From positions 10,816,328 to 10,880,327 of the forward strand of contig CM060342.1 of NCBI GenBank assembly GCA_030674155.1: DNA of 64,000 nt, written 5' to 3'. The DNA comes from Stramonita haemastoma. Its lineage: Eukaryota; Mollusca; Gastropoda; Neogastropoda; Muricidae. The notes below the pieces were generated by a model. The model searched no databases. It was not told the DNA's origin and saw only the letters and a list, made by a program, of their open reading frames with translations. Below are positions 42,601 through 51,239 of this stretch, one piece after another (positions within the stretch are counted from its first letter, which is position 1; the number at the start of each line of letters is the position of its first letter). Made by a program: the position numbers and the translations under genes.

Positions 42601-44848
42601 TACAGGAGAAAGTGAAAAAAAAATTTTAAAAGGGGGGGGGGGGGGGGTGGCAGAGAAGAAAAATTATGGTGTGAAGGTTTTTCTTTTCTAACACCATTCA
42701 CTGTGTCAAACTCGGTAAAAACAATTCTTTTGTGAATTATCATTAAACTTAAAACTGCCTCTGAAAATACAAACAACTGAATAAAAAATTAAACTGAGAA
42801 CATGGGAAAAAAGTGTATACTGAATAGCCCATGTCAAAGTAGACTGCAAACCAGAAATTCAGGCACTACTGTATTCCTGCTAAGTTCCAACAACACATAA
42901 CTTATTGGGAAAAAAAGTGCCCTGCTATGTTCCCAAAACAGTAATAAATTGATGGAAAATGTAGCTATTTCAATTTGTCTACCTTCGCTTGCAGTTTGTA
43001 ATTTCACTTAGTGCACCTTTATGTTGTCACCCAACTTTCACAAGGGTGACACATCACTGATTATGTTCTGTCGTTTGAGAAGTTGCGGGCCCACGGATCG
43101 GTTTATTTTTCTTGCACATCGAGTCTTTATCAAAACTAGTGTCGCTGTCCGCCACTGACACACGTTTTTTCGGAGAAAAACTTCAATTTTCGCATCAATG
43201 AAGTAAGCGAGTGGTTATTGGCAACATCGCGAGTTGATGTGCATGGCACAGCAAAACTAGGTCACCACTTCAGCCAGCGATCGTCAGTCTATTTTCCGTT
43301 TCTTCCATTTTTCATTCTTTCTACCAAAGGCATTGATAGTCCAACACTTGTTTTCGGCATATTTTGAGCCTTTCAGTAAAAAACTTTGGCTGAAAACCGG
43401 TCGAATACGTGCATCGAACAGACTCGAGATGTAAACATCCGCCATCTTGGATAAAAGTCACATGACTCTTAGAACCAATCAGCTATTTTTTTACGGCCAC
43501 AAGCCAATCAGAGACTTCGACTCAACCGTATGCCTGTAGAAAATGCCTCTCGGGTTCCTTCGGATTTGCTCTTCGTGTGTTTCCGTGAGTGAAATTATCC
43601 ACTGAGAGGTGATGTCAGAAAGTAGGTCAGTGAATGACCTTCACATTGATACCAAGGAAGGGGGGGTAGCGAAACTTGTCGGCAAGCGCGACGATCTCTA
43701 AACTGATGCAAACTTCGCGTTTTTGGGCCACAAATGCTTTAAATTCACCCACCCCTACCTCAGAAAATGATTTTATTTGCAATGAAATCGGTCAAAACAA
43801 ACAAAATGAGTGATAGAAATGCAAAGTTGACACATTACTTGACCAAATGCAACCATAATCCCAAAAGTCATTTTTTTTTTTTTTTGGTGAAAACCTATGC
43901 CGCGGTCCCCCTTAAGGAAAAGCCCTTCTTCCCAGAGGCTCTTTGTGGGTAAATAGTATTTTCATGTGGAAATCTCTTGGCAAGAAATATTTTTTTTATG
44001 AGCACTTTTGCCTTAGTTTTAAAGCTTTTATTAGTCAGAAACATGCATTGTGCACAACTCAGTACTTAGTTTTGACCTGTAGGCACAAAGAACTGCTAAT
44101 ACCTAATGAATTACCTGTACCTCTATTTTCTTTTTTTTCTTTCTTTTTTTTAATAGATATGATGAAAATAGTGGGAGAGGTTTTTATTCCTTCACTTCTT
44201 CTCTGTGCTCACAGGACTCCCAAGAAGAAGAAGAAAGAAAAGACCAGCAGTGGAACCCGGGAACACGACTCCAAGGCCGGACGCTCGCACGACAAAACAG
44301 CCGACAAGCACAAAGAGCGGGACAAGAAGAAAGACAAGGAGAAGAAGAAAGAGCGGGACAAGAAAGACAAAGAGCGCAAAGACAAAGAGAAGAAGGACAA
44401 GGAGAAAAAAGAGAAGGAGAAGAAAGACAAGAAAGAGAAAGATCGGCACAAATCCAAAGACCACGACAAACACGGCAGTGGTAAATCGGAGAAAACGCGG
44501 GAGAAGGGGAAAGAAGCCAGCAGTGAAACGAAACAGAGTTCCTCAACCTTGCCCGCCCCCAAACCTAAACCTCAACCCGTGGTTCCCGTCTCCACATCCA
44601 AACCTGACACGGAGAACAAAGTGGAATCCTCTCCGGTGCCCGAGATTATCTCCAGTTCCAGCTCCGAGTCCAGCTCCAGCTCCGAGGATGAGGGGCAGGT
44701 AGAGAAGGAGGTGGGGGAGGTGGTGGTAGTAGGGAGAGTGGGGGAAGAGGAGGGGGAGGGCAGTAGTAGTCTACCTCAGGCCAACGGTCAGAAGGCCAGC
44801 GAACAATCAGGGTCTCAGGACAATGCTGAAGTTATAGGTGTGTCTTGA
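23632..44848 (+). CDS. SFSWAP: SFSWAP, splicing factor (suppressor of white-apricot homologue), at least 15 exons
   Basis: Nuclear SR-related regulator of alternative splicing. Exons: 23632-23819, 25299-25465, 27231-27332, 29455-29543, 30359-30587, 31485-31561, 32497-32582, 33391-33656, 34537-34735, 36667-36871, 37892-38068, 38999-39187, 39997-40222, 41112-41360, 44215-44848; about 1,027 codons. Residues 24-150 are the DRY_EERY domain (VFGYACKLFRDDEKA, HLIPWMGD, DRYDGRGHLYDL, CDEERYLEL). SURP1 is in exon 5 (about 192-235), SURP2 in exon 9 (about 415-460, PPPPDVQPIIDRMAMYVAKN). Exon 12 holds EERLKDKL..KEKQLQAERKKKAA. Exons 13-15 form the RS and Lys/Glu-rich tail (SRSPLRKK, SRSRSLSPS). Phases agree throughout except exon 8 to 9, off by one. 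The stop at 44846 follows ATAG|GTGTGT, so exon 15 may instead splice onward (candidate exon 46916-46966). Confidence 0.93.
23820..25298 (+). other. SFSWAP intron 1, possible regulated retained intron
   Basis: 1,479-bp intron after codon 62. Read through, it adds about 60 codons and stops at 23998-24000, so retention would give a 122-residue truncated product. The Drosophila homologue represses its own expression through retention of early introns. Whether that holds here is untested. I see no mobile element in this intron. Confidence 0.5.
25693..26966. mobile_element. Non-autonomous TIR element with 6-bp TSD in SFSWAP intron 2
   Basis: 1,274 bp with perfect inverted ends CAGTGTTGATTCTAGG...CCTAGAATCAACACTG (16 bp), flanked by TGTAAG at 25687-25692 and 26967-26972. 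The interior has GC-rich ends (gtgcgcccttgcgggattcc; ggggcccatgggcccc) and large CT arrays. A single-end relative is at about 46218-46242. CAGTG ends suggest hAT, though a 6-bp duplication is not typical of hAT. Confidence 0.85.
26205..26630 (+). repeat. (CT)n microsatellites inside the TIR element
   Basis: Three CT arrays (26210-26278, 26350-26412, 26540-26624), with C runs between them. Confidence 0.95.
27394..27442. repeat. (AT)n microsatellite
   Basis: AT array about 60 bp after the SFSWAP exon 3 donor, following an (ACAG)n-like stretch. Confidence 0.95.
27715..27975 (+). mobile_element. SINE-5 copy (tRNA-derived)
   Basis: 'tggcacagtggttagcac' (A-box-like) and 'gggttcaaatccc' (B-box) at tRNA spacing, followed by a body ending 'cagttgatgccaggatat'. 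A tail relative lies near 45290 (ggcctggttggtggtgggat). Confidence 0.65.
27985..29225 (-). mobile_element. SINE-1 copy split by a later insertion
   Basis: Left part 27985-28144 ends '..gcagaacaggatttaa'; the right continuation resumes at 29205 as 'tgtgtccaga'. Intact copies read 'ggatttaacgtgtgcacaag' here. The SINE's own TTAA was the insertion target of MITE-B. Confidence 0.75.
28145..29205. mobile_element. MITE-B, TTAA-flanked piggyBac-like element
   Basis: 1,061 bp with identical 20-bp inverted ends TTAACCCTTTGCTTGGCACA. Near the right end a GGGCGCTTTGGGGCGTTGTG unit occurs twice, about 35 bp apart (29135 and 29170). The longest frame is only about 66 codons, so it is non-autonomous. It is nested in SINE-1 within SFSWAP intron 3. 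Confidence 0.9.
29265..29343 (+). repeat. (CA)n microsatellite
   Basis: Pure CA array about 110 bp before SFSWAP exon 4. Confidence 0.95.
29615..29935 (+). repeat. Two (TG)n microsatellites
   Basis: 29615-29675 (extending imperfectly to 29730) and 29878-29934, in SFSWAP intron 4, the first starting about 70 bp after the exon 4 donor. Confidence 0.95.
30686..30965 (+). mobile_element. SINE-1 copy
   Basis: Head 'ggatagcctggtggttatag' (A-box), then 'gagttaacatcagtgcca' and 'ttttgaatgagactctaagc', to 'acaaaaccacatacaca'. It directly follows a repeat I fragment (30635-30685). Confidence 0.75.
31844..32025 (+). mobile_element. SINE-3 copy
   Basis: 'aggtggcaagacgatttaga', 'ctgcctaacaagtaaactg', 'gtgattcccagccttgccc', 'ccagtttgatgggaaaattg'. 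Confidence 0.7.
32106..32225 (+). repeat. Dispersed repeat A copy
   Basis: 'cagaagtcggaatgtggctg', 'tggtcgcatatgcgaaaatc', 'gtgaacctctgagttctagc'. Confidence 0.7.
32245..32345 (+). repeat. (CA)n/(CG) microsatellite
   Basis: CA array with cgcacg interruptions in SFSWAP intron 6. Confidence 0.95.
32601..32792 (+). repeat. Two (TG)n arrays after SFSWAP exon 7 donor
   Basis: 32601-32692 and 32749-32787, the first starting 18 nt after AA|GTAAGT. Confidence 0.95.
33023..33300 (+). repeat. Retroposon tail plus (CT)n/(CTGT)n array
   Basis: 'caatgtaccatctggaaata' followed by GATT repeats is a short dispersed tail also present near 5338 and 52140. It leads into 230 bp of CT, CTGT and CCCT repeats ending about 90 bp before SFSWAP exon 8. 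Confidence 0.85.
33690..33915 (+). repeat. Three-copy 'ggttagagctccaggctttt' repeat leading into repeat A
   Basis: Units at about 33720, 33765 and 33808 separated by A/T runs; the last continues into a full repeat A core (agagttcaccggcgttgaga..). This looks like tandem expansion of one end of repeat A. Confidence 0.8.
34142..34475 (+). mobile_element. SINE-1, reference full-length copy
   Basis: tRNA-derived: A-box-like 'gatagcctagtggtcagaac' and B-box GGGTTCGATTCCC about 55 bp later, then the body 'gttaacatcagtgctgac', 'gtcggatgagactataaacc', 'gtgccggaacag..'-like middle, 'gcatacacacggggactgg', 'cttattccattatcctcgat', and an AATA-rich tail. About 15 other full or partial copies occur in the window. 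Confidence 0.9.
34748..35335 (+). repeat. Seven-copy ~80-bp minisatellite after SFSWAP exon 9
   Basis: Unit: 'aaggtgtgtgtgtg' , 'ggggagagtattctaattc', 'gaatcatcctttgctttagc', 'tttatacttaaaggtattgc'. It begins 12 bp after the exon 9 donor. Each unit carries an AAG|GTGTGT donor-like sequence. Confidence 0.9.
35427..35844. mobile_element. TA-flanked MITE (Tc1/mariner-like) in SFSWAP intron 9
   Basis: Inverted ends TGTGACGCTCCACCAC...GTGGTGGAGCGTCACA (16 bp) with TA on each side (35427-35428, 35843-35844), 414 bp inside. TA duplication suggests Tc1/mariner. AT-rich interior, no coding capacity. Confidence 0.8.
36040..36320 (+). repeat. ~45-bp minisatellite
   Basis: About seven imperfect units containing 'tgctaattt.atgtggtgtg' and 'gtgtgtgtt', in SFSWAP intron 9. 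Confidence 0.85.
36888..37135 (-). mobile_element. SINE-1 copy, head missing
   Basis: Starts 17 bp after the SFSWAP exon 10 donor: 'tacgaggataatggaataag', 'cccaccggcacatgatggcc', 'gtctcatccgaaggactta'. Confidence 0.8.
37525..37605 (+). repeat. Dispersed repeat A fragment
   Basis: 'catcctgaagttggaatgcg', then 'gtgggtgaactttgga' and 'agccgagggac'. Confidence 0.55.
39275..39630 (+). repeat. (TG)n with TGTGTGTGTCTGCA units, then (CA)n
   Basis: Five 14-bp TGTGTGTGTCTGCA units (39300-39380) inside a longer TG array to 39478; a separate CA array lies at 39590-39630. SFSWAP intron 12. Confidence 0.9.
40240..40550 (+). repeat. Degenerate ~38-bp TG-rich minisatellite
   Basis: Recurring 'gtatgtttctgtgtgtgagaga' / 'ggtgcatctgtgtatgttt'-like units directly after the SFSWAP exon 13 donor. 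Confidence 0.65.
41579..43915. mobile_element. MITE-C, 2.3-kb TTAA-flanked non-autonomous element
   Basis: Ends TTAAGGTGGACCACTGCGTC and (complement of right end) TTAAGGGGGACCGCGGCATA, matching at about 15 of 20 positions, with TTAA at both sides. It fills most of SFSWAP intron 14. Interior is AT-rich with a 16-base G run (about 42632-42647). No transposase is recognised; the longest internal frame is about 70-90 codons. TTAA targeting fits piggyBac or Kolobok. Confidence 0.7.
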
Positions 44849-45029
44849 AAGTGGTCTGGTGCGTAGTAGTTCAGGGGGAGAGAGAGAGAGAGAGAGAGCA
44901 AGTAGCATTTCTGTAGGCTTGTGTTCAGTGTATTTGCGTGTGTTTGTGTGGAAAAAGAGGTTGTTATTGAATGTTGATGAAATTATTTCAAAGATTAATA
45001 AATGACCAAAAAAGAGAAATGTGGAACCG

Positions 45030-45315
45030 GTTGTCTTGGTGTAAGGGTTAAAGCAGCCGGCTAGTTTGTGAGTAGATGTGGCACAGTCCCCCACCACAGA
45101 TTATGGAAACAAACTATGTCAGGTTCTGGATTTCTCACTCCCAGAGTTGAATGTTTAGTAAGCAGAATCAGTGGGGAGACTGACACATCATTGTGTTATC
45201 ATCCACTATGTGGATTGGAGTTTTAGTACTGTGTTACCTTAAGTACCTCTCTAACTCTGCTAGTGTCTATGTCTCTTAGGCCTGGTTGGTGGTGGGATAT
45301 GTTATAAGTGCAGAG
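45030..45315 (+). mobile_element. SINE-like element sharing a tail with SINE-5
   Basis: 'ggttgtcttggtgtaagggt' at the head and 'ctcttaggcctggttggtgg' at the tail. The internal Pol III boxes are too decayed to be sure. Confidence 0.4.
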
Positions 45316-45469
45316 CAGACCCTGTCACACTGACTCAACCTAAAGGGATCTTCATAGCATCATCTTACTCGTTTTTAATGTCATTCATACCCCCAAAGCC
45401 TACTCTAGGGATTGTGTAACTGTGTTTTCAATATGAGTGATATTATGTATTTTATTATTTTTTAAATTC

Positions 45470-45605
45470 TATTTCATTCTTTTATATCGAGGATAATAGG
45501 ATAAGCACTCGTGTGCTTTTTTTCATCCAGTCCCCGTGTGTTTGCAGTTGTGCAAATATTGTCATCTGTTCCCACCGACACACAATGGCCTATTCTTATT
45601 TTAGA
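45470..45605 (-). mobile_element. SINE-1 3' fragment
   Basis: 'atcgaggataataggataag', 'ccagtccccgtgtgtttgca', 'cccaccgacacacaatggcc'. Confidence 0.75.
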
Positions 45606-45954
45606 CGAAGTGAGTCAGATAAAGAGAAGTAAAGGGGAAAAAGTAGGTGTGTGTGTTTGTTCCTCAGTTTAACATCTTTTTTTTACTTGTGAATGATATT
45701 AGACAAAGAGACAGATGGGGAGAAGTAGAGAAAAACAGCAGCAGTGTGTTTGTGTTGTATGTGTGTGTTTGTGCGTGCGCACGCGTGTGTGGCATGTGTA
45801 AAGAGGCCAAGTTGAGGAACGCACAACACATTCATGTTCACACATAAAAAGCATTATGGTTTTCTATTTTACCTGTAAATTAGGTATTTTATGGAAAAAG
45901 CTTATTTGATCCACAACAAGTAAGGATTATACCAGTGCCAAGACGGTCAATTAT

Positions 45955-46060
45955 TATACCCAAAGTTGGAATGTGGCTACCTTAATGGTGGGCAAAAACA
46001 GCCCTATACACAGAATCTCACTATTGGTGAACCTTCTAGCTGAAGAACACAGCAAAAAAA
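45955..46060 (+). repeat. Dispersed repeat A copy
   Basis: 'cccaaagttggaatgtggct', 'aatggtgggcaaaaacagcc', 'tctcactattggtgaacctt'. Confidence 0.7.
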
Positions 46061-46217
46061 AAAAAAAAAAAAGGTATAGTATAGGATGCTCAACTACACA
46101 TATTGCGTGATGTAAGTATGCAACAGAATGGCACACTTCAGATAGATGGAGAACAATGTCCTGTTTTGTTTGTTTTTTTCAATTTAGGTGACACTTTGGT
46201 GGGGGGGGGGGGGCTTT

Positions 46218-46242
46218 TCTTCTGAAATCCTAGAATCAACAT
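46218..46242. mobile_element. Solo end of the 25693-26966 element family
   Basis: 'tctgaaatcctagaatcaac' followed by 'attgta' matches the right terminus at 26943-26966 and is preceded by a G run as there. No matching left end was found nearby. Confidence 0.5.
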
Positions 46243-46704
46243 TGTATTTTACCATGCCAGTTTGTTTTGCAAGTTATTGGCTATCCCCGCATAGTACCTT
46301 CACTGTGGGTGGATTGAAACCAGTTTAGTCAAGATGAGAGAGATTTCAAGGTCCAGGATTGATTCTCTGCAAGCCATATATTCTCCATACTTTTTTAAAA
46401 GGTCAGAATACTAAGTCTTTCAGTTGAGAAAGTCTATCTATTTATCTGCAAGTGTGTCCCCTCCCCTCCCAAAACAAAAAAAAATCTTCAACTCATTGTC
46501 ACCATCTCCATAGCCTGTGGGCATGAAGCTGGGACATGCTATGGAGTGTTTGTGGCAAATCAGAAATGTGTACAATCTAGGCCCCTGTCAGTTAGAAAAC
46601 TGACATTTTTTTTTAAGATTGATCATTATCATCATTTTAACATCTCTCATTCTCTCTTGCTTGCACACATGAACTTGCCCACTTACACAAGCAAGCATAT
46701 GCAT

Positions 46705-46724
46705 GCAACCACACACACACACAC

Positions 46725-46760
<36 letters not shown>

Positions 46761-46786
46761 TACTACTACTACTACTACTACTACAA
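46705..46786 (+). repeat. (CA)n(CTA)n microsatellite
   Basis: CA array joined to about eight CTA units. Confidence 0.95.
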
Positions 46787-46915
46787 AAGTTGCCTCAGTT
46801 ATTACCACCTATGTAAAATTCTACTTAAAAATATTCTACATGTTCATTTTTTCTACACCTGTAACGCAACTCATTGGATAAAGGTGGGTGTAGTTTCTAT
46901 TTTTTTCACATTCAG

Positions 46916-46966
46916 GGAATATAGGGCAACACAATATCCAAGAATTTGCCCGAGTGAAGGATGAAG
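46916..46966 (+). CDS. Candidate extra SFSWAP exon
   Basis: 51 bp between a good acceptor (tttttttcacattcag) and a GTGTGT donor, open and in phase with the alternative exon 15 end (44837). It would encode GNIGQHNIQEFARVKDEG. Joining onward to the acceptor near 47233 gives a stop after eight codons. Only splice logic supports it; I do not recognise the peptide. Confidence 0.3.
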
Positions 46967-47560
46967 GTGTGTGAATTTATCAGTATGTATGTGTGTATGT
47001 GTAAGTTTGCTTGATTTAAACATGTTTTATTAAATAGAGCATATCACATATATTAGGAACAACAGTCATCAACAGCATAGCAACAAGAAGTTTATAGCTT
47101 ATATTGTGCTCAAAAGACATCATTAGTATGTAAGTTTGCATTTAAGTATGTAGCTCGTTCAAGGTTTAGCTGGGTCATTTACAAAAAATGAAAGAAGGGG
47201 GGAAAAAGGTTACATGCGTCTTTTGTGTTGCAGGATTGGGTCTGGTGCTATTGCTTTAATGAGTAGTTAGAGGGAAAAAATAAGTCGCGCTTTCTGGGGT
47301 ATTATGTACCTAAGATGTTGACCAATCACTCCAGTGAATCTTTTTCAGCTGCTGCAGGCAGCTGTCCCTCCCACCTGAAGACTTGGTCCATGTTCAGGGA
47401 TGTCTGCAGCTTTGGGAGTAACAGAATATGTGTGTACATGCTGGACTGCGTGTATTGGTTAAACTGTGCATGTGTGTGTGTTTAGGTGAAGAATGTGTGA
47501 TGGACATTTGGGGAGAGTGATGAGCTGAGTTTACCAGAAAGACAAACTGATGTTACAAGC

Positions 47561-47563
<3 letters not shown>

Positions 47564-47639
<76 letters not shown>

Positions 47640-47640
47640 A
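47564..47640 (+). repeat. (TG)n microsatellite
   Basis: About 38 TG units in the presumed SFSWAP 3' UTR or 3' flank; a shorter one at 47731-47762. Confidence 0.95.
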
Positions 47641-47885
47641 TTACTGAAAAGTGGAATTTCAGCCTGATTTCTTCCCCTGCTTCCCTTGTGGGGAAGTTGT
47701 TGGAAACAAGCGTGTTGATTGTGTGATGATGGTGTGTGTGTGTGTGTGTGTATTGTGTGTGAGTTTCATTGAATATAAATGAAATGGAAGAATGTTTTGT
47801 GATGGTATGATGGAAGAGTTGATTTTTGAACGAGTCGAGATAACTTTGTGCAGGTTATCGTTCATGTTCAGTCATGGATGTCAGA

Positions 47886-47891
47886 AATAAA
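47886..47891 (+). terminator. Probable SFSWAP poly(A) signal
   Basis: AATAAA in 'atgtcagaaataaaaatg', followed about 40 bp later by GT-rich sequence (gtgttgtgtgtttgtgtgtg), the usual downstream element. Confidence 0.5.
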
Positions 47892-48109
47892 AATGAAAAA
47901 TATTTGACATCAAGGATTACAGTGTTGTGTGTTTGTGTGTGCGTGCGTGATGTTGGGTGTTGAAGGAACGGAATAGAAGGTCAGTTTTTTAATGTTCAGT
48001 GGAATATGCTCTCTATTCTAATTCTCTTTTTTTCCCCACTCTTAAGTCATTCTGCTTTTCAGGTTGTTACACACACACGCACGCATGCATGCATGCATGC
48101 ACACACACA

Positions 48110-48112
<3 letters not shown>

Positions 48113-48195
<83 letters not shown>
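48113..48195 (+). repeat. (CT)n microsatellite
   Basis: Pure CT array of about 40 units after GCAT and CA repeats. Confidence 0.95.
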
Positions 48196-48196
<1 letters not shown>

Positions 48197-48599
48197 AACA
48201 ACCACCATCAGCAACTAGCATAATTTATTTTTGTGCATTTCACAAGTATTTTGCACAGCTGCTTTAACCTATAGTCATTGAGCAAGCAGTTGACAATCAG
48301 CCGCTTGTCAGAAACATAATCGGTACAACTCAGTCACTATCATGGTGAAATTTCAAGAGAACTGCCACAGTGTTGTATGTTATTGGGCATTCCCCAGTAT
48401 AACACCTGAAGGGTCACCCAGAATATGCACTCACGCTATTTTTTAAATTCTTTCATTTTAATAATAATAATAATACATGGAATTTATATAGCGCTATATC
48501 TTGTAAAAAAAAAATTCAAAGCGCTTGCACTCGACCCTCACAACAAACAAACAACCAATGACAAATAATTCTAGCAAATCCGAAAGCACACATGCGCGC

Positions 48600-48947
48600 G
48601 CGCGTGGATTTTGAGGATAAAGGAATAAGCACTTACACACTTTTTTACATCCAGTCCCCGAGTGCATGTGGTTTTGTAAATTTTGTCGTTTCCCACCAGT
48701 ACACAATGGCCTGCTCTTCTGAAAGGCTGAACAGTTAATGTGTGCAAGATGTTCCGCATATGTTCGTTCACACATGGGACATCAGTTGATAGTCTCATCC
48801 AAAGGACTGTCAGGGGAGTGGAGCAGCACTGATGTTAACTCCAGGGGAAAAAACCTCCTTGAACTGACGTCTCAAAAGTGGCTTGAACCCTGGCCGTCAG
48901 AAGGCAGGGGCAACACTAACCACCAGGCCATCCCCCTCCCTTGACTT
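48600..48947 (-). mobile_element. SINE-1 copy, near full length
   Basis: 'tttgaggataaaggaataag' at left; 'aaccaccaggccatccccct' (A-box complement) at right, directly abutting a MITE-A copy. Confidence 0.8.
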
Positions 48948-49229
48948 GTTCAACCCTCTAGTCTTTTTTTGCCAGGATTGAATAATTACCCTCCTCAAGT
49001 CCTGATCCCGGGATTTACACACAGTAGATTTCCATCACGCTGTGACCATCACTAATTGCTACCACATGTTAAACCTCTATCAGTCCAGAAGGAAAAACCA
49101 TAGCTGACTGGTATGCACTTAGAAGGAGAGAAAAAGGCCAGCGAGCATGTGTGCCTGACCTGATTTCATAATGGAATGCGAAATCAAGGGGCACTTTGTG
49201 TTCAGAGAATCAGAATGCAAGAAGGTTAA
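48948..49229. mobile_element. MITE-A copy 3, reversed and decayed
   Basis: Begins TTCAACCCTCTAGTC (left TTAA mutated) and ends GCAAGAAGGTTAA. The interior matches 62345-62629 in reverse ('cacacagtagatttccatca', 'gcctgacctgatttcat'). Confidence 0.75.
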
Positions 49230-49289
49230 ATCTGTGAGGAATCAGTGAGTGAGCAAGCTGACATTTTCAGGTAGCTAGCGGCATCCTAT

Positions 49290-49710
49290 TTTGTATTTGT
49301 ATTTTATACCACTTTATGTCACAGCAGATTTCTCGGCGTGAAATTCGGGCTACTCTCCCCAGGGAGAGCGTGTCACCACAAGTGCAGCGCCTACCCTTTT
49401 TTTTCCTTCTTTTTCCTGCATGCAACTGTATTTGTTTCCCTATCAGAGTGGCTTTTTTCTACAGAATTTTGCCAGGGTCAACCCCCTTGTTGCCGTGGGT
49501 TCTTTTACGTGCGCTAAATGGTGATGTGTAACACACAGGACCTCAATTTATCGTCTCATCCGAAAGACTAGCGCCCAGACCACCACTCAGGGTCTAATGG
49601 ATGGGGAAAAGTTTTGGGCCCAAACGGGGTACGAACCTCCGCACACTCCGACCCAGACCTTTTTGCTTTCAAGCAAGGCGTGTTACCTCCTAGACCACCG
49701 ATCACACGTT
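49290..49710 (-). mobile_element. SINE-4 copy, near full length
   Basis: 3' tail 'ttttgtatttgtatttta' at left; body 'ctctccccagggagagcgtg', 'ttgccgtgggttcttttacg'; head complement 'acctcctagaccaccgatca' at right. Confidence 0.8.
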
Positions 49711-49857
49711 GAATTGGACAGAGTCCTTCCCTCTGCCGGTCAGAGACTGAAAGCTGGGCATGGACACGTCCCCCTACTGCTGGCCACAGCCAGCCAACTC
49801 TCACTAAAGGACAGATTTTAGATATGTGCAAAATTTGTTTTCATATAAGACCATGAA

Positions 49858-50140
49858 AAAGGAAGGTGGCAGGATGGTTAAGACATTCACCTGCCTAACA
49901 AGTAAACCCTGAGGTTCTGGGTTCAATTCCCAACCTCACCCTTCCCAGTTTGATGAAAATATTGTAAACTGAATGTCAAAGACCTTAGGATGAGATTATA
50001 AACCGAGGCCCCAAGTGTGAACGCTTGCAGAACATCTTGTTCACACGTTAGAAAACTGTTTCGCCTTTCAGAAGAGTGAGCCATTGTGTGCCTGTAGGAG
50101 CGGATGACAAAAGAAAAACTGCATGAACACAGGTGTCATG
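49858..50140 (+). mobile_element. Composite SINE: SINE-3 head with SINE-1 tail
   Basis: 49858-49985 is SINE-3 ('ggtggcaggatggttaagac', B-box 'gggttcaattccc', 'gaatgtcaaagacctta'). 49985-50140 is SINE-1 body ('gatgagattataaaccgagg', 'gtgaacgcttgcagaacatc'). The junction is at the shared 'gatgagattataaacc'. Confidence 0.65.
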
Positions 50141-50390
50141 TTTAGACACCATCCCCGAAGTCGGAATGCAGCTACCTAAATCATTGAAAAACCGCATGAA
50201 CACAGGTGTTGTATTTAGATGCCATTCTGAAGTTGGAATGTAGGTACCTAAGTCATTGAAAATCTGCATGAACACAGGTGTCGTCATTGGACTCCATCCC
50301 CGAAGTCGGAAATGGGGGGGGGGGGGGGGAATAAATTGCATATTCAAAAATTGTCACCATTGGTGAAATTTGGAGCTCTAGCCAAGGAAA
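50114..50390 (+). repeat. Tandem ~65-bp units derived from repeat A
   Basis: 'ctgcatgaacacaggtgtc' plus 'ccgaagtcggaatgcagcta' occur three times (about 50118, 50190, 50265), the last running into a repeat A core. A related unit is at 50507-50735. Confidence 0.8.
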
Positions 50391-51239
50391 AAAAAAAAGG
50401 GGGGGGGAGGGGGGGAATATGTGTGCAAAGTCAAATACATGCATTTTCTTATAGGACTGGAATAAAATCTGATGAGTGGATGACAAAATTATTTTTTTAA
50501 AAAAGCAGCATGCATACAGGTGTCATGTTTAGACACCATCCCTAAGGAAAAATCAGGAAGTCCTAGGGCGGCTAGGGCTGTATATGGCAACGTTCTGGTG
50601 GCTCCTGCGACGGTACTGAACCATTCGTATCGGTCATTGCCTTTCCAATGGATCATTCCAGTGCCGTGGAAGTCGCATATAATGCAAAAATCTCACTGTT
50701 AGTGAACCTTGAAGCTCTAGCTGAGGAACCCCCCAAAAACAAACAAACAAACAACAACAACAAACAAAAACCAAACACCATGATGTTGCCCCATAATCCA
50801 GTTAAAAAGCAAATGTAGATTTATGAATCTTTTCCTGTCAAAGAATAATCATGTGCTTTAGTGCAACCACCCATCACACTGGTACTAAAGTGTAACAATG
50901 CCATATACTTGATCTTGAAAATTCAGTATCAAACTTTTCAGTTTATGAAATGTGTATGTTTTATGCATCAACAGCCTGTTCTTCTTGTTTGTTTCATTCC
51001 ATTGTATTTTGTCTATATTTGTAACTATTTCAGCCTAAGTCGTGTTTGACCATTTTCTATATAATTTTTTGTTCATTTGTGTGTTTTTTAAAAATTTAAC
51101 ACACTTTTATTTGATTTATTCATTTTTAAGATTAATCATCACCAGTTATTTTTTTCAACTTGAGTTATGGAGTAGTTTTTGTACAAACAATTTTGTTTTT
51201 GTTTGCTTGACACTAATAAGACACCATAATGATGTCATG

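Larger units (their letters stand above)
47910..51239. other. SFSWAP-FTSJ3 intergenic region, repeat-filled
   Basis: No gene recognised. In order: (CT)n 48113-48195; SINE-1 reverse 48600-48947; MITE-A reverse 48948-49229; SINE-4 reverse 49290-49710; SINE-3/SINE-1 composite 49858-50140; tandem repeat A units 50114-50390; another repeat A part 50507-50735; then AT-rich single-copy-looking DNA up to the FTSJ3 promoter. Confidence 0.7.

Noticed and set aside
43943..44214. Open frame extending upstream of SFSWAP exon 15
   Set aside because: It is intronic read-through: a good acceptor (tctgtgctcacag|G) at 44214 and phase agreement with exon 14 place the exon start at 44215.
44184..44562. Minus-strand open frames opposite SFSWAP exon 15
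   Set aside because: Ser/Phe/Leu-rich shadows of a Lys/Glu-rich coding strand, with no independent support.
47341..47510. Possible terminal SFSWAP exon with a long open frame
   Set aside because: An acceptor-like tttttcag precedes it, but the translation is Cys/Val-rich low-complexity sequence without resemblance to any SFSWAP C-terminus.
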